The position numbers and the translations under genes are program-made. Under the pieces are notes generated by a model. That model saw nothing but the letters and a program-made list of their open reading frames with translations, was not told where the DNA came from and did no database searches. Source: Psychrobacter immobilis (GTDB lineage Bacteria > Pseudomonadota > Gammaproteobacteria > Pseudomonadales > Moraxellaceae). Taken from it: a stretch of 64,000 nucleotides of DNA. The stretch is taken from contig NZ_CAJGZN010000002.1 in the NCBI RefSeq assembly GCF_904846235.1, positions 1 to 64,000 of the forward strand, written 5' to 3'. Each line of letters opens with the position of its first letter. Within the stretch, counting starts at the first letter, position 1. Shown here one piece after another: positions 1-8,217 of the stretch.

Positions 1-54
1 CTTTAAACTGGGACTGTGACAGTCGGGGCAGCTGATATCTATTTGTGTCTTCAT
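1..54 (-). CDS. IS1-like transposase (InsA-type), N-terminal fragment cut by window edge
   Basis: Read on the minus strand, an ATG at 54 opens 18 codons that run off the left edge. The encoded start contains CPDC, the first half of a zinc ribbon preceded by a short beta-strand-like stretch, which is how InsA-type transposases of IS1-family elements begin. A good Shine-Dalgarno sequence (GAGG) lies 5 bases upstream. Only 18 residues are visible, so another small zinc-ribbon protein remains possible. Confidence 0.55.
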   Translation of the reverse strand, partial: MKTQIDISCPDCHSPSLK

Positions 55-90
55 AACCTCAAATATATCATCTTGCTTTGACTGTCACCC
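1..90 (-). mobile_element. end of an IS1-like insertion sequence
   Basis: The partial zinc-ribbon ORF starts 36 bases from a minus-strand sequence beginning GGTGACAGTC near position 89, which resembles the GGTGA start of IS1-family terminal repeats. The rest of the element lies outside the window, so neither the other terminal repeat nor a target duplication can be checked. The boundary near 90 is an inference. Confidence 0.4.
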
Positions 91-254
91 TCCTTTATTT
101 CTTCAGCATACTTTTTGATACACCACCAAAAAATTAAGTCCAAATCGGCTTATGTGGTTATAATAACTATTATAAAGTTTTGTTTAGCAACCCAGTTAAT
201 TTTTATAATCATACTTTTTGGTATTTTTACTCTATCTATTGACGATACAACACT

Positions 255-959
255 ATGTCTAGACGCTCAGCACCCTTTGTCGCCCCAGACTATATCGATG
301 ATCCTGCATCAAAAGATGGCAAAAAACACGCCAAAGTTTTGTTATCAACGCTGCAAGAAGACATTGCAAACTTTCGTAATGAACAGTTTCCACCTGATAT
401 TTTGCGACAAATCCGTGATATGCCTATTTATGAAGGCAACTTAGCCGAAGTCCAAACCTATCAACAACGTTGGCAAAATCTGCTTGAGCGTGCAAAGGAT
501 TTTTATCCAGCGGCCAATATGCCACCTGATTATCTACCGCTCCCTGCCAGCCTTGAAATACCGCAATTCATCTATCACGTTCAGCGTCTACACTTAACTA
601 AGACACGTGCTAAAGAATCCAAAAGCTTTGGGTCAGTAGGTGCTCTGACCGATAAGTGTGGTCAATATACGGATGATGAAATTGAGCGTATGACAGCAGT
701 GTTAGACAACGATGACGAAGCGCGACTGGTAGCGCATCGTGAATTTATCGATCTGCGTGCTTATGTTTTTTGTCGCGATAGTAAGGGCGAGATGCTAGAG
801 CCTGAGCGAGTACGCTTTTATCGTACCGGTCTTATTGTACATGCCCTGCCTGACTTTAAGATTGTTGATAGTCGCCAGACACCGCGTAAACGCCGCAACG
901 ATGCTTATAATAATCCGCTTGCAGACAATGGTGTGTGGAAAATTTATCGCAAAAAATAA
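255..959 (+). CDS. conserved-looking protein of unknown function (234 aa)
   Basis: I do not recognise this protein. It has no signal peptide and no membrane segment, and is hydrophilic with many charged residues. The N-terminal half is rich in helix-forming residues. The C-terminal third contains a stretch on its own cysteine-containing strand (YVFCRDSKGE) and ends in a basic tail (WKIYRKK). The ATG at 255 lacks a strong Shine-Dalgarno sequence. A competing frame opening at 115 overlaps it but encodes a low-complexity hydrophobic stretch and looks spurious. The gene stands alone between the IS1-like end and the antiporter gene. Length and steady codon use suggest a real gene. Confidence 0.7.
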   Translation: MSRRSAPFVAPDYIDDPASKDGKKHAKVLLSTLQEDIANFRNEQFPPDILRQIRDMPIYEGNLAEVQTYQQRWQNLLERAKDFYPAANMPPDYLPLPASLEIPQFIYHVQRLHLTKTRAKESKSFGSVGALTDKCGQYTDDEIERMTAVLDNDDEARLVAHREFIDLRAYVFCRDSKGEMLEPERVRFYRTGLIVHALPDFKIVDSRQTPRKRRNDAYNNPLADNGVWKIYRKK

Positions 960-1043
960 TAGATACTAACACGATACTGTTTTAGCCATACTGATTTTAG
1001 TCACATTGATTTTGTATTTTATTCAAATTTTTAAGGAGCCCAG

Positions 1044-2930
1044 ATGTTTGCTGCCGCCGCCGGCTCACCAAATCTCATGTTGCAAGCCACTATATTTTTG
1101 GGAGCAGCATTGCTCTTTGTCCCTCTCGGTAAACGCTTTGGTATTGCAACGGTTTTAGGCTACCTCATCACTGGACTCATATTGGGCCCAAGTGGCTTGG
1201 ATGTGGCAGGCGACGCTGAAAGTCTATTGCACTTTTCAGAGTTTGGTGTGGTCATGCTGCTGTTTATTATCGGGCTTGAACTCCAGCCTTCGCGTCTCTG
1301 GGCATTACGCCGCTCTATATTTGTGTTGGGTGGTTTGCAGGTCGGTTTGACTGGTACGCTACTGATGTGGTTATTACACCAGTTTTTCTCCTTACAACTA
1401 GATACCGCCTTTATCGTTGGTTTTGGTTTAGCCCTATCTTCTACCGCGTTTGTACTACAGATACTGACTGAAAAGCAGCAGCTTTCAAGCACCCATGGTC
1501 GAGAAGCCTTCACTATCTTACTATTCCAAGATATTGCGGTCATTCCATTATTAGCAATCATTCCCTTTTTATCAGGGGTGCGTGAACAAAGCTACGATTT
1601 GATTTATTTTGGTAAAGTATTTGCTGTCTTTGCCGGTCTGATTTTTGCCAGCCGTTACGTGGTTCGACCCTTCTTCAAATTTGTGGCTTCCAGTGGTGCG
1701 TCAGAACTACTAACAGCGGTCGCGCTATTTATCGTGATGGGCGTATCTATCTTGATGGGCCAAATTGGTCTATCAATGGCGTTGGGTGCATTTTTAACAG
1801 GTGTATTGCTCGCTGATTCTGAGTATCGTCATGAACTAGAGGCTAGTATCGAACCTTTTAAAGGGTTGCTATTAGGTCTGTTCTTTATGTCAGTCGGTAT
1901 GCTTACCGACGTCAAACTTATTTTGGCAGAACCCATCTTCATTATTGGCTGCGCACTCGCATTGATGTTCATCAAGTTTGCAGTGATTGCAGGTATTGCC
2001 AAAGTATCGGGCAATCGCTGGCCGACCAGTATCCGATTGGGTGTGACCCTAGCCCAAGGTGGTGAGTTTGCCTTCGTCCTATTCAGTGTTGCCACTGCTC
2101 AAAACGTCTTGCGCCCCGAGCTTGCTAATACTCTCAATCTTGTGGTTACCATCTCGATGGCGCTAACACCTCTGGCATTCTTGTTATTAGAAAAAGTGGG
2201 TGAGCCGTTATTTGCCAAGAGTAAACCGAGTCGCGAATACGATACCATTCCCGATCATGAGCATCAGGTCATTATTGCAGGCTTTGGCCGCGTCGGACAG
2301 ATTATTGGCCGTGTACTGCGCATGCATAATATCGAATTTACCGCTATCGAACGCTCTGCAAACCGAGTAGATTTTGTAAGAAAATTCGGTAACCAAGTCT
2401 ATTATGGCGACCCGAAAAACCCTGAGATTTTGCGAGCGGCAGGCATTCAAAAAGCGCGGGTTTTTATTCTTGCTATCGATGACTTAGAGCGCTCTATCAC
2501 TACCGCTCAATACTTACGCAAAAATTATCCTGAACTGATTGTATTAGCAAGAGCGCGCGATCGTCAGCACTATTATCGTTTACGTGAGGTTGGTGTGCGG
2601 CACATCTGGCGTGAGACTTATTTGTCATCTTTGGACATGTCACGCGAATCACTACAGCTATTAGGCATTTCACCAGAAAAAGCGCGAGAAACAGTAAAAA
2701 CATTCCGTGATTATGATGATGACTTGATCGAACGCCAACAAGCTATCTATGATGATGAAGCCAGCATGATTGAATCCGCGCAATCAGCAATGGCTGAGCT
2801 TGAAAGCTTGTTTGACGAAGATATTGGTAAAGCACGTAAAATGGATTTAACCGATTTTTATGAGGCGTTAAAGAGCCAAGCAACACCAGTTGAGGAAAAA
2901 GATGATACTGCAACGGATTCTAAGCATTAA
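1044..2930 (+). CDS. Kef-type monovalent cation:proton antiporter (CPA2) with TrkA-N domain
   Basis: This inner-membrane protein probably exchanges K+ (or Na+) for protons. Residues 10-385 form the many-helix CPA2 exchanger region, with GYLITGLILGPSGL near the start. Residues about 405-525 form a Rossmann-type TrkA-N (RCK) domain with the nucleotide-binding glycines GFGRVG. The last 100 residues are acidic and probably cytosolic. The length (628 aa) fits KefB/KefC-type proteins. A strong AAGGAG sits 7 bases before the ATG. No KefF/KefG-type ancillary oxidoreductase is adjacent, so glutathione-adduct gating cannot be claimed. The specific KefB or KefC assignment is left open. Confidence 0.92.
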   Translation: MFAAAAGSPNLMLQATIFLGAALLFVPLGKRFGIATVLGYLITGLILGPSGLDVAGDAESLLHFSEFGVVMLLFIIGLELQPSRLWALRRSIFVLGGLQVGLTGTLLMWLLHQFFSLQLDTAFIVGFGLALSSTAFVLQILTEKQQLSSTHGREAFTILLFQDIAVIPLLAIIPFLSGVREQSYDLIYFGKVFAVFAGLIFASRYVVRPFFKFVASSGASELLTAVALFIVMGVSILMGQIGLSMALGAFLTGVLLADSEYRHELEASIEPFKGLLLGLFFMSVGMLTDVKLILAEPIFIIGCALALMFIKFAVIAGIAKVSGNRWPTSIRLGVTLAQGGEFAFVLFSVATAQNVLRPELANTLNLVVTISMALTPLAFLLLEKVGEPLFAKSKPSREYDTIPDHEHQVIIAGFGRVGQIIGRVLRMHNIEFTAIERSANRVDFVRKFGNQVYYGDPKNPEILRAAGIQKARVFILAIDDLERSITTAQYLRKNYPELIVLARARDRQHYYRLREVGVRHIWRETYLSSLDMSRESLQLLGISPEKARETVKTFRDYDDDLIERQQAIYDDEASMIESAQSAMAELESLFDEDIGKARKMDLTDFYEALKSQATPVEEKDDTATDSKH

Positions 2931-2982
2931 CCCTAAGCAGTAGCTCTCAGCACTAGCAACACCTACAAGCACTCGTGAAATA

Positions 2983-3025
2983 CAGTCCCTAATCAGCTAT
3001 GCAGTTTTTAGGGGCTTGTTTTTTA
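2983..3025 (+). terminator. possible terminator after the antiporter gene
   Basis: CCCTAA and TTAGGG can pair across a 15-base loop and are followed by a T-rich tract on the plus strand. The stem is short, and it overlaps the stop codon of the convergent gene, so the call is weak. Confidence 0.35.
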
Positions 3026-3918
3026 TTCAGTGAGCTGGTGCAATCCCAATTATCACTGTCTGGTATATGATAAAAGACCAGCGTCTGCTCGTTTAAATAG
3101 CGTATCGGAAACGTCACGTTCTGAATCGTTCCTACTACCGCACAGTCGGTTTCTGTTACGCCAGCGGCCTGAGTATCGACATGCATGCGTATTTGCTGCT
3201 GCTCGGTACTAAGCGGCAGATTTACTGGGCACTGCCCTGTCTGCTGATAAATCAACGCCACTCGGTTTTGGGCATTCTTTGCAATATCATAAGCGTCAAA
3301 CAACACTTCGTTTGCTTTTGGCTTGGCAATAATCGGTAAGAACTGCACCTTAATCACCAATAGCGAAAACGCAAAGAAACCAAATCCTAATGCCAGTCCA
3401 AATAAGCTAACACCGCCTTCTCTTTGCAGATGCGCCTTCTGTGCTGCCTCATCTCGCGGATGATCATTTATCGCATCAGCGATCTCACGCCTTGCCATAC
3501 GGTAGTAATACGCATCAGTCCAGCGTGCCACCATAAACGACCAAAATAGCCAAATAACGGCAGCAATGCCGATACGTGTTGCCATCTGATAAGCATCTGG
3601 TACATAGGACATCGCTACAAATTCAAAGGCGACTAGCACCAGTGCCACATTAAGCTGAATAAAAGACCACCCTGCGACACTATAGACAATCGCATCCATA
3701 TAGCGCTTGCGATATAGCAGCCAAGGAAAGGTGATAAAAAACGCAGCCCAATGCCATTTTGGCGACAGATAACCTTGCTGATCAAACTGCTCAAAGCGTT
3801 TGAGATAATAACGCTGGGTACGATTGCCTATGAACCACTTGTCTAACTGCTTACGTTTAGCAGGTGTTAACGATTCTTGATAAAACGGTGGCGGTGAATC
3901 GGTCTCGATAAATAACAT
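2989..3918 (-). CDS. DUF2628-like membrane protein with a pilin-like C-terminal domain
   Basis: The N-terminal half (about 1-125) has the DUF2628 pattern: a cytosolic start, then WHWAAFFITFPWLLYRKRY followed by hydrophobic helices. More membrane segments follow to about residue 200. After a last membrane helix (about 170-195), the C-terminal 110 residues look like a type IV pilin head: a helix with YQQTGQCP, a strand-rich middle, and a final disulfide-type pair in DNWDC...NC. The combination suggests a membrane-anchored protein with an extracytoplasmic pilin-like domain. Known: DUF2628 has no assigned function. Inferred: the pilin-like fold, from the cysteine spacing and the helix start. It converges on the antiporter gene and diverges from trmB. 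Confidence 0.65.
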   Translation of the reverse strand: MLFIETDSPPPFYQESLTPAKRKQLDKWFIGNRTQRYYLKRFEQFDQQGYLSPKWHWAAFFITFPWLLYRKRYMDAIVYSVAGWSFIQLNVALVLVAFEFVAMSYVPDAYQMATRIGIAAVIWLFWSFMVARWTDAYYYRMARREIADAINDHPRDEAAQKAHLQREGGVSLFGLALGFGFFAFSLLVIKVQFLPIIAKPKANEVLFDAYDIAKNAQNRVALIYQQTGQCPVNLPLSTEQQQIRMHVDTQAAGVTETDCAVVGTIQNVTFPIRYLNEQTLVFYHIPDSDNWDCTSSLNKKQAPKNCIAD

Positions 3919-4119
3919 GGCAACACGCTCTACTTACTGATTCTTAGGAAAATCATTTGAAAGATACCATTATATGATAACGCCAAAACCCGTGTGTAAC
4001 ATAGAGAAACCACAGCACCGACCAGCAAATACGCGAAAATAGGATTGTCCGTTCACAGTTGTATGGATTTAACTTATAATAAGCAAACATCACCCACCTA
4101 ATTAAGCCTTACGAATCCT

Positions 4120-4959
4120 ATGAGTCAACATTCTGATATCAATGACAACGTCAATAGTACCGATACTACTGATGAGCAAACCCTTAATAGCACAAGCGAG
4201 CCTATCAATAACGATAACAGCACTAGCCAAGAGATAGAACCGACCTCTGACAAGCATATCCGCATCGTCAATACGTTTATGAAGCGCCGTACGCACATGA
4301 ACAAAAATGCCGAGCTTGCACTAACTGCTCCAGAATTTTCTGAGTATTTGGTCAATAACAGTTTTGGTGATGGCGATCTTACCGGTATTGACAACCTACG
4401 TACGTTATTCGCCGATAGCCCTAACGGTCCAGATGCGCCGCTTACGGTAGAGATTGGTTTTGGCTTGGGTGATTCATTTATTGAAATGGCGGCCGCTGAC
4501 CCTACTCGTAACTTTGTCGGTGTAGAAGTGCATGAGCCTGGTATTGGTAAATGTGCTTATATGGCTGGCACCCAAGATTTGAGCAACGTAAAAATCATCA
4601 ACGGTGATGCCATTCAATTGCTAAAGCAACTACCAGAAAACCATATCGACCGTATTCAGCTATACTTCCCTGACCCATGGCAAAAGAAGCGCCACTATAA
4701 GCGTCGTTTTGTCAGTCCTGAACGTATGACCATCGTCACGCGCAGCTTAAAACAAGGCGGCTGGTTCCATACAGCAACTGACTGGGAGCATTATGCATTT
4801 TGGATGGTTGAAGTATTGGATGGTTTCGCTGGACTGACCAACAAAGCAGGTACAGGTAATTTCACTGAGCGTCCTGACTTTCGTCCAATGACCAAGTTTG
4901 AGCGTCGTGGCCTCGACCGTGGGCATGGTGTGTGGGATTTGATCTATATCAAAGACTGA
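4120..4959 (+). CDS. trmB: tRNA (guanine-N7-)-methyltransferase
   Basis: TrmB transfers a methyl group from S-adenosylmethionine to N7 of guanosine-46 in the variable loop of tRNAs. The SAM-binding motif [10 protein letters not shown], the [10 protein letters not shown] strand, the family signature [15 protein letters not shown] and the downstream TDWEHYA are all present. The first 50 residues are a low-complexity Ser/Thr/Asn/Asp-rich extension absent from typical TrmB proteins of about 240 aa. Translation might instead start at the Met before KRRTHMNKN, but the extension is in frame and open. The gene is monocistronic, followed at once by a strong hairpin terminator. Confidence 0.96.
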   Translation: MSQHSDINDNVNSTDTTDEQTLNSTSEPINNDNSTSQEIEPTSDKHIRIVNTFMKRRTHMNKNAELALTAPEFSEYLVNNSFGDGDLTGIDNLRTLFADSPNGPDAPLTVEIGFGLGDSFIEMAAADPTRNFVGVEVHEPGIGKCAYMAGTQDLSNVKIINGDAIQLLKQLPENHIDRIQLYFPDPWQKKRHYKRRFVSPERMTIVTRSLKQGGWFHTATDWEHYAFWMVEVLDGFAGLTNKAGTGNFTERPDFRPMTKFERRGLDRGHGVWDLIYIKD

Positions 4960-4990
4960 TTGATACAGCTCTATTTTTAAGTGTTTTGAC

Positions 4991-5020
4991 AAAGCGGCTA
5001 TCTGATGTAGCCGCTTTTTT
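4991..5020 (+). terminator. intrinsic terminator of trmB
   Basis: AAAGCGGCTA and TAGCCGCTTT form a perfect 10-bp stem with a 7-base loop, followed by a T run. It lies 31 bases after the trmB stop codon. Confidence 0.9.
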
Positions 5021-6016
5021 GTGGCCTTTTATAGGCTGTAGAAAATATCTCTAAAAATACTAGACATTCTATGCATAACTATGTCTTCTGACATCTTAGG
5101 TGTATATCTTGAGTCATACTCCTGACTTTTAATGTCTATAGTATGATTATGCGTAAAAAAAGATAAATTTATAATTTGTGAAACATAGCGCTCATAGCGT
5201 TGTTTGTAGACAAAATAGTACCTGTAAAGTAGTTAGAAACAAAATATAGAATCCGTTCCTCATACTAATTATCTACGTAAACTTATGTATTATAAGGCTT
5301 TACAGAGTTCTCCCCATAAGCTGTGGATAACCCTGTGCATAAGTCACTACTTGACAACTTTATAGCTAAGCAACTTAAAGGATAAGGTAAAATCGTTCAT
5401 TTTTTGTACAATTTATAAAACATTTAAAATCAATTACTTATATTAAATTTACACACATAAAAAATTATTTTAAATAATTTCTAAAATAATTTAATTCTTC
5501 ATAATGTTTCACAATTAGCGAAAATAAGCCTTTTATTTGTTGTGGACAACTCCTAAATCTATTGACAAGCATAGTCATTATAAGGTTCAAAACAACGACG
5601 GCCTATCGCATCATTTCTATAGATTTTTAGCCGCATACCATACGACAGATAGTGTCGTCTAGCATCCCTCAACGCTCATTATAGTGCCTTGCTTTTGTTA
5701 TAATTACCTTATCAAATCAACAGCGTCAAGAAGTTGAGTCAAGTAATTAGCACGTCAAGGCTGACTAAAAACAACGATAACGACAGTGTATTACGGACTT
5801 ATTTTTACTTCTCGCGCTATTTAATTTTACTGTATAGTAGAACGATACCTTCGATACTACTACCTACACCAGTCACGTGACAACCTATTTTTCGATAAAA
5901 CAGCCAAACAATAATTGCCGACTTCATAACAGTCAGTATGCGTTTGCCAAAGGTTTCAACAGTACCAATATTTTATTTATAGCATCAACTTAACTACCGG
6001 AAACAAGGAATCCAAT
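5021..6016. other. 1-kb AT-rich non-coding spacer upstream of recA
   Basis: No convincing ORF is found on either strand between the trmB terminator and recA. The middle part (about 5395-5530) is extremely A+T-rich and is flanked by three same-orientation DnaA-box-like nonamers. A TATAAT hexamer lies at 5699-5704 but without a good -35 partner. The last 20 bases carry the recA ribosome binding site. I see no LexA-type SOS palindrome. The spacer is far longer than any other in the window. Confidence 0.7.
5322..5549 (-). promoter_or_regulatory. cluster of DnaA-box-like sites around an AT-rich tract
   Basis: Three nonamers share one orientation: TGTGGATAA at 5322-5330 (exact reverse complement of the consensus TTATCCACA), TGTGCATAA at 5334-5342 (fits TTATNCACA) and TGTGGACAA at 5541-5549 (one change from consensus). 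The first two are 3 bases apart. The roughly 140-base tract between the second and third sites is nearly all A and T. This resembles an origin or a DnaA-titration/regulatory locus, but dnaA/dnaN are not here, so the role is an inference. Confidence 0.45.
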
Positions 6017-7069
6017 ATGGACGACAATAAAGCCAAAGCCCTCAAAGCGGCATTAGGTCAAATCGAAAAGCAATTTGGTAAAAACACCATCATGCATCTA
6101 GGCGATGACTCGGCCATTATGGATGTCGACGTGGTCTCTACAGGCTCTCTAGGATTAGACATTGCGCTTGGCATTGGTGGTCTACCAAAAGGCCGTATCG
6201 TTGAAATTTACGGCCCAGAAAGCTCAGGTAAGACAACGATGACTCTGCAAGCTATTGCAGAATGTCAAAAGCAAGGCGGTACCTGTGCCTTTATCGATGC
6301 CGAGCATGCGCTTGACCCTGTCTATGCTCGCAAGCTTGGGGTAAATACTGATGACTTATTGCTCTCGCAGCCTGACAATGGCGAGCAAGCACTTGAAATC
6401 ACCGATATGTTGGTACGCTCAGGCGCGATCGACATGATCGTAATTGACTCAGTGGCTGCTTTGACGCCACGAGCTGAGATTGAAGGCGAAATGGGTGACT
6501 CGCACATGGGTCTGCAAGCACGTCTGATGAGCCAAGCCCTACGTAAAATCACTGGTAACGCTAAACGCTCTAACTGTATGGTGGTGTTTATTAACCAAAT
6601 CCGTATGAAAATTGGTGTTATGTTCGGTAGCCCCGAAACGACGACTGGTGGTAACGCGCTGAAATTCTACGCCTCTGTACGTATGGATATTCGACGTATT
6701 GGTGCGGTCAAAAATGGTGATGAAATCATCGGTAACCAGACCCGTGTCAAAGTCATTAAAAACAAAATGGCACCACCTTTCCGCCAAGCTGAGTTCGAAA
6801 TTACTTATGGTGAAGGTACGAATCACTTAGCCGAAGTCATTGACTTAGGTGTAGAGATTGGAGCGGTTGGTAAAGCAGGATCTTGGTATAGCTATGGCGA
6901 CGAAAAAATCGGTCAAGGTAAAGCCAACTCTGTGCTTTTCTTAAAAGAGAATCCTGCCATTGCTCAAGAAATCGAAGACAAAATTCGTGACGAAAAGCTT
7001 GGTACAAAGAAAAAGAGCAAAGCCGACGAAACTGAAGAAGCAGAACAGGCTTCTGAACCTGTACAATAA
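6017..7069 (+). CDS. recA: recombinase RecA
   Basis: RecA forms an ATP-dependent filament on single-stranded DNA and drives homologous pairing and recombinational repair. It is 350 aa, as usual. Walker A GPESSGKT is at residues 66-73. The Walker B strand [10 protein letters not shown], the L1/L2 DNA-binding loop regions (including the stretch with [14 protein letters not shown]) and the acidic C-terminal tail are visible. The ATG follows AAGGAA. recX follows after 40 bases on the same strand, so the two are probably cotranscribed. No LexA operator is evident upstream, consistent with Moraxellaceae lacking a canonical LexA (established knowledge, not tested here). Confidence 0.99.
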   Translation: MDDNKAKALKAALGQIEKQFGKNTIMHLGDDSAIMDVDVVSTGSLGLDIALGIGGLPKGRIVEIYGPESSGKTTMTLQAIAECQKQGGTCAFIDAEHALDPVYARKLGVNTDDLLLSQPDNGEQALEITDMLVRSGAIDMIVIDSVAALTPRAEIEGEMGDSHMGLQARLMSQALRKITGNAKRSNCMVVFINQIRMKIGVMFGSPETTTGGNALKFYASVRMDIRRIGAVKNGDEIIGNQTRVKVIKNKMAPPFRQAEFEITYGEGTNHLAEVIDLGVEIGAVGKAGSWYSYGDEKIGQGKANSVLFLKENPAIAQEIEDKIRDEKLGTKKKSKADETEEAEQASEPVQ

Positions 7070-7109
7070 TGGTTTAACGATTAACCGTTGTCAGTTAATA
7101 TGATTCATT

Positions 7110-8201
7110 ATGAAAATTAAAACCTTAGCTGAAATTTTAGCTGAGTCGGGTGCCGACTCAGCTAGTTCTATTGATAGCAAACCAAAAAAACTGTCCAAAA
7201 ACTCTCATACGAAAGAGCCTAAAAAACGAGAGAAATCTAGTAAACGGACTACCCGTTCAAGTAAAGATGATTCAGTCAAGAATGACGCTACTATTGATAC
7301 AGCGTTCTTTGAAGACTCCTCTCCTAAGTCAAAAAAGAACTCTAAATCTAAAAAACGTAAGAAGCGTTTTCACCCAGCGGCCAATTTTACCGCTGAGCCT
7401 AGTGATACCCCTATATATCAACCACCTGAAGCGCAAACCATCAAAGAGATGCTGGCAGAAGTCAAACTCGACATTCATAATGACGAAATTAGTGATGGTT
7501 TGACCACTGGTACTAGTGATAGCACTGAGCCGCCATCCAAAAACTCAGAAAATGAAGCTGAGATTTTTGCTATTAATGATAGTGAAACAGACAGCCGAAA
7601 CGATAACATACCAGCCGCGCTCAAAGCCTATTTACGAACCCCTGAACAAAAACAAGCAGAAATCGATGCGATTAAAGCAGAAAGTCGATTGCGTTGGCTC
7701 GCATTTTATTATTTATCACGCCGCGAATACGGTAAAGCTGAGCTAAAGCTAAAGCTGATCGACAAAGAGCAAGACCCAGAGAAAATTGATGCCCTGCTCG
7801 ATGAGTTTGAAGAAAAAGGTTATCAAAGTGATTACCGCACTACCCTAATGCTGATACGCGAGAATATTCGTAAAGGCCGTGGACGTGGTCGGATCAAACA
7901 AGAATTCTATCGTAAGAAAATTGCTATGCCAGGTAACATCGATGAGCTAATCGATATGGCAAATACTGAGTCTGATGAATTTAGTGAGTTTGTAGATAAT
8001 GATGCAGACAACTTAGTAGACGGTGTAGATTGGCTAAAACTGGCGGTGATAGCTCGTACCAAAAAATACGGTAATGAGATACCAGTTGAGCAAAAAGAAA
8101 AAGCTAAGCAGCTACGTTTTTTACAGTATAGAGGGTTTAACACCGATATCTGCTTTGCTGCGCTCAACTATACATTAGAAACATTAGATGCACGCTTTTA
8201 G
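7110..8201 (+). CDS. recX: regulatory protein RecX with a long basic N-terminal extension
   Basis: RecX binds RecA filaments and limits RecA activity. The family domain occupies about residues 190-363, recognisable by LSRREYGKAELKLKL, the three-helix repeats with LDEFEEKGYQSD and RGRGRIKQEFYRKKI. The gene lies directly downstream of recA, its usual place. Typical RecX proteins are about 150-170 aa; here roughly 165 extra residues precede the domain, rich in Lys, Ser, Asp and Glu, including SKSKKRKKRFH, and predicted to be disordered. The ATG at 7110 has no clear Shine-Dalgarno sequence, so coupling to recA or a later start is possible, but the frame is open throughout. Confidence 0.9.
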   Translation: MKIKTLAEILAESGADSASSIDSKPKKLSKNSHTKEPKKREKSSKRTTRSSKDDSVKNDATIDTAFFEDSSPKSKKNSKSKKRKKRFHPAANFTAEPSDTPIYQPPEAQTIKEMLAEVKLDIHNDEISDGLTTGTSDSTEPPSKNSENEAEIFAINDSETDSRNDNIPAALKAYLRTPEQKQAEIDAIKAESRLRWLAFYYLSRREYGKAELKLKLIDKEQDPEKIDALLDEFEEKGYQSDYRTTLMLIRENIRKGRGRGRIKQEFYRKKIAMPGNIDELIDMANTESDEFSEFVDNDADNLVDGVDWLKLAVIARTKKYGNEIPVEQKEKAKQLRFLQYRGFNTDICFAALNYTLETLDARF

Positions 8202-8217
8202 CGAATGCTTTTTAAAT

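Noticed and set aside
115-444. Plus-strand frame of 109 codons overlapping the 234-residue gene
   Set aside because: Hydrophobic low-complexity start, no ribosome binding site, and its second half is out of frame with the better-supported gene at 255-959.
5820-5860. Possible SOS-type box (TACTGTATAG) upstream of recA
   Set aside because: Only half a palindrome; no second half at the required spacing, and Moraxellaceae generally lack LexA.
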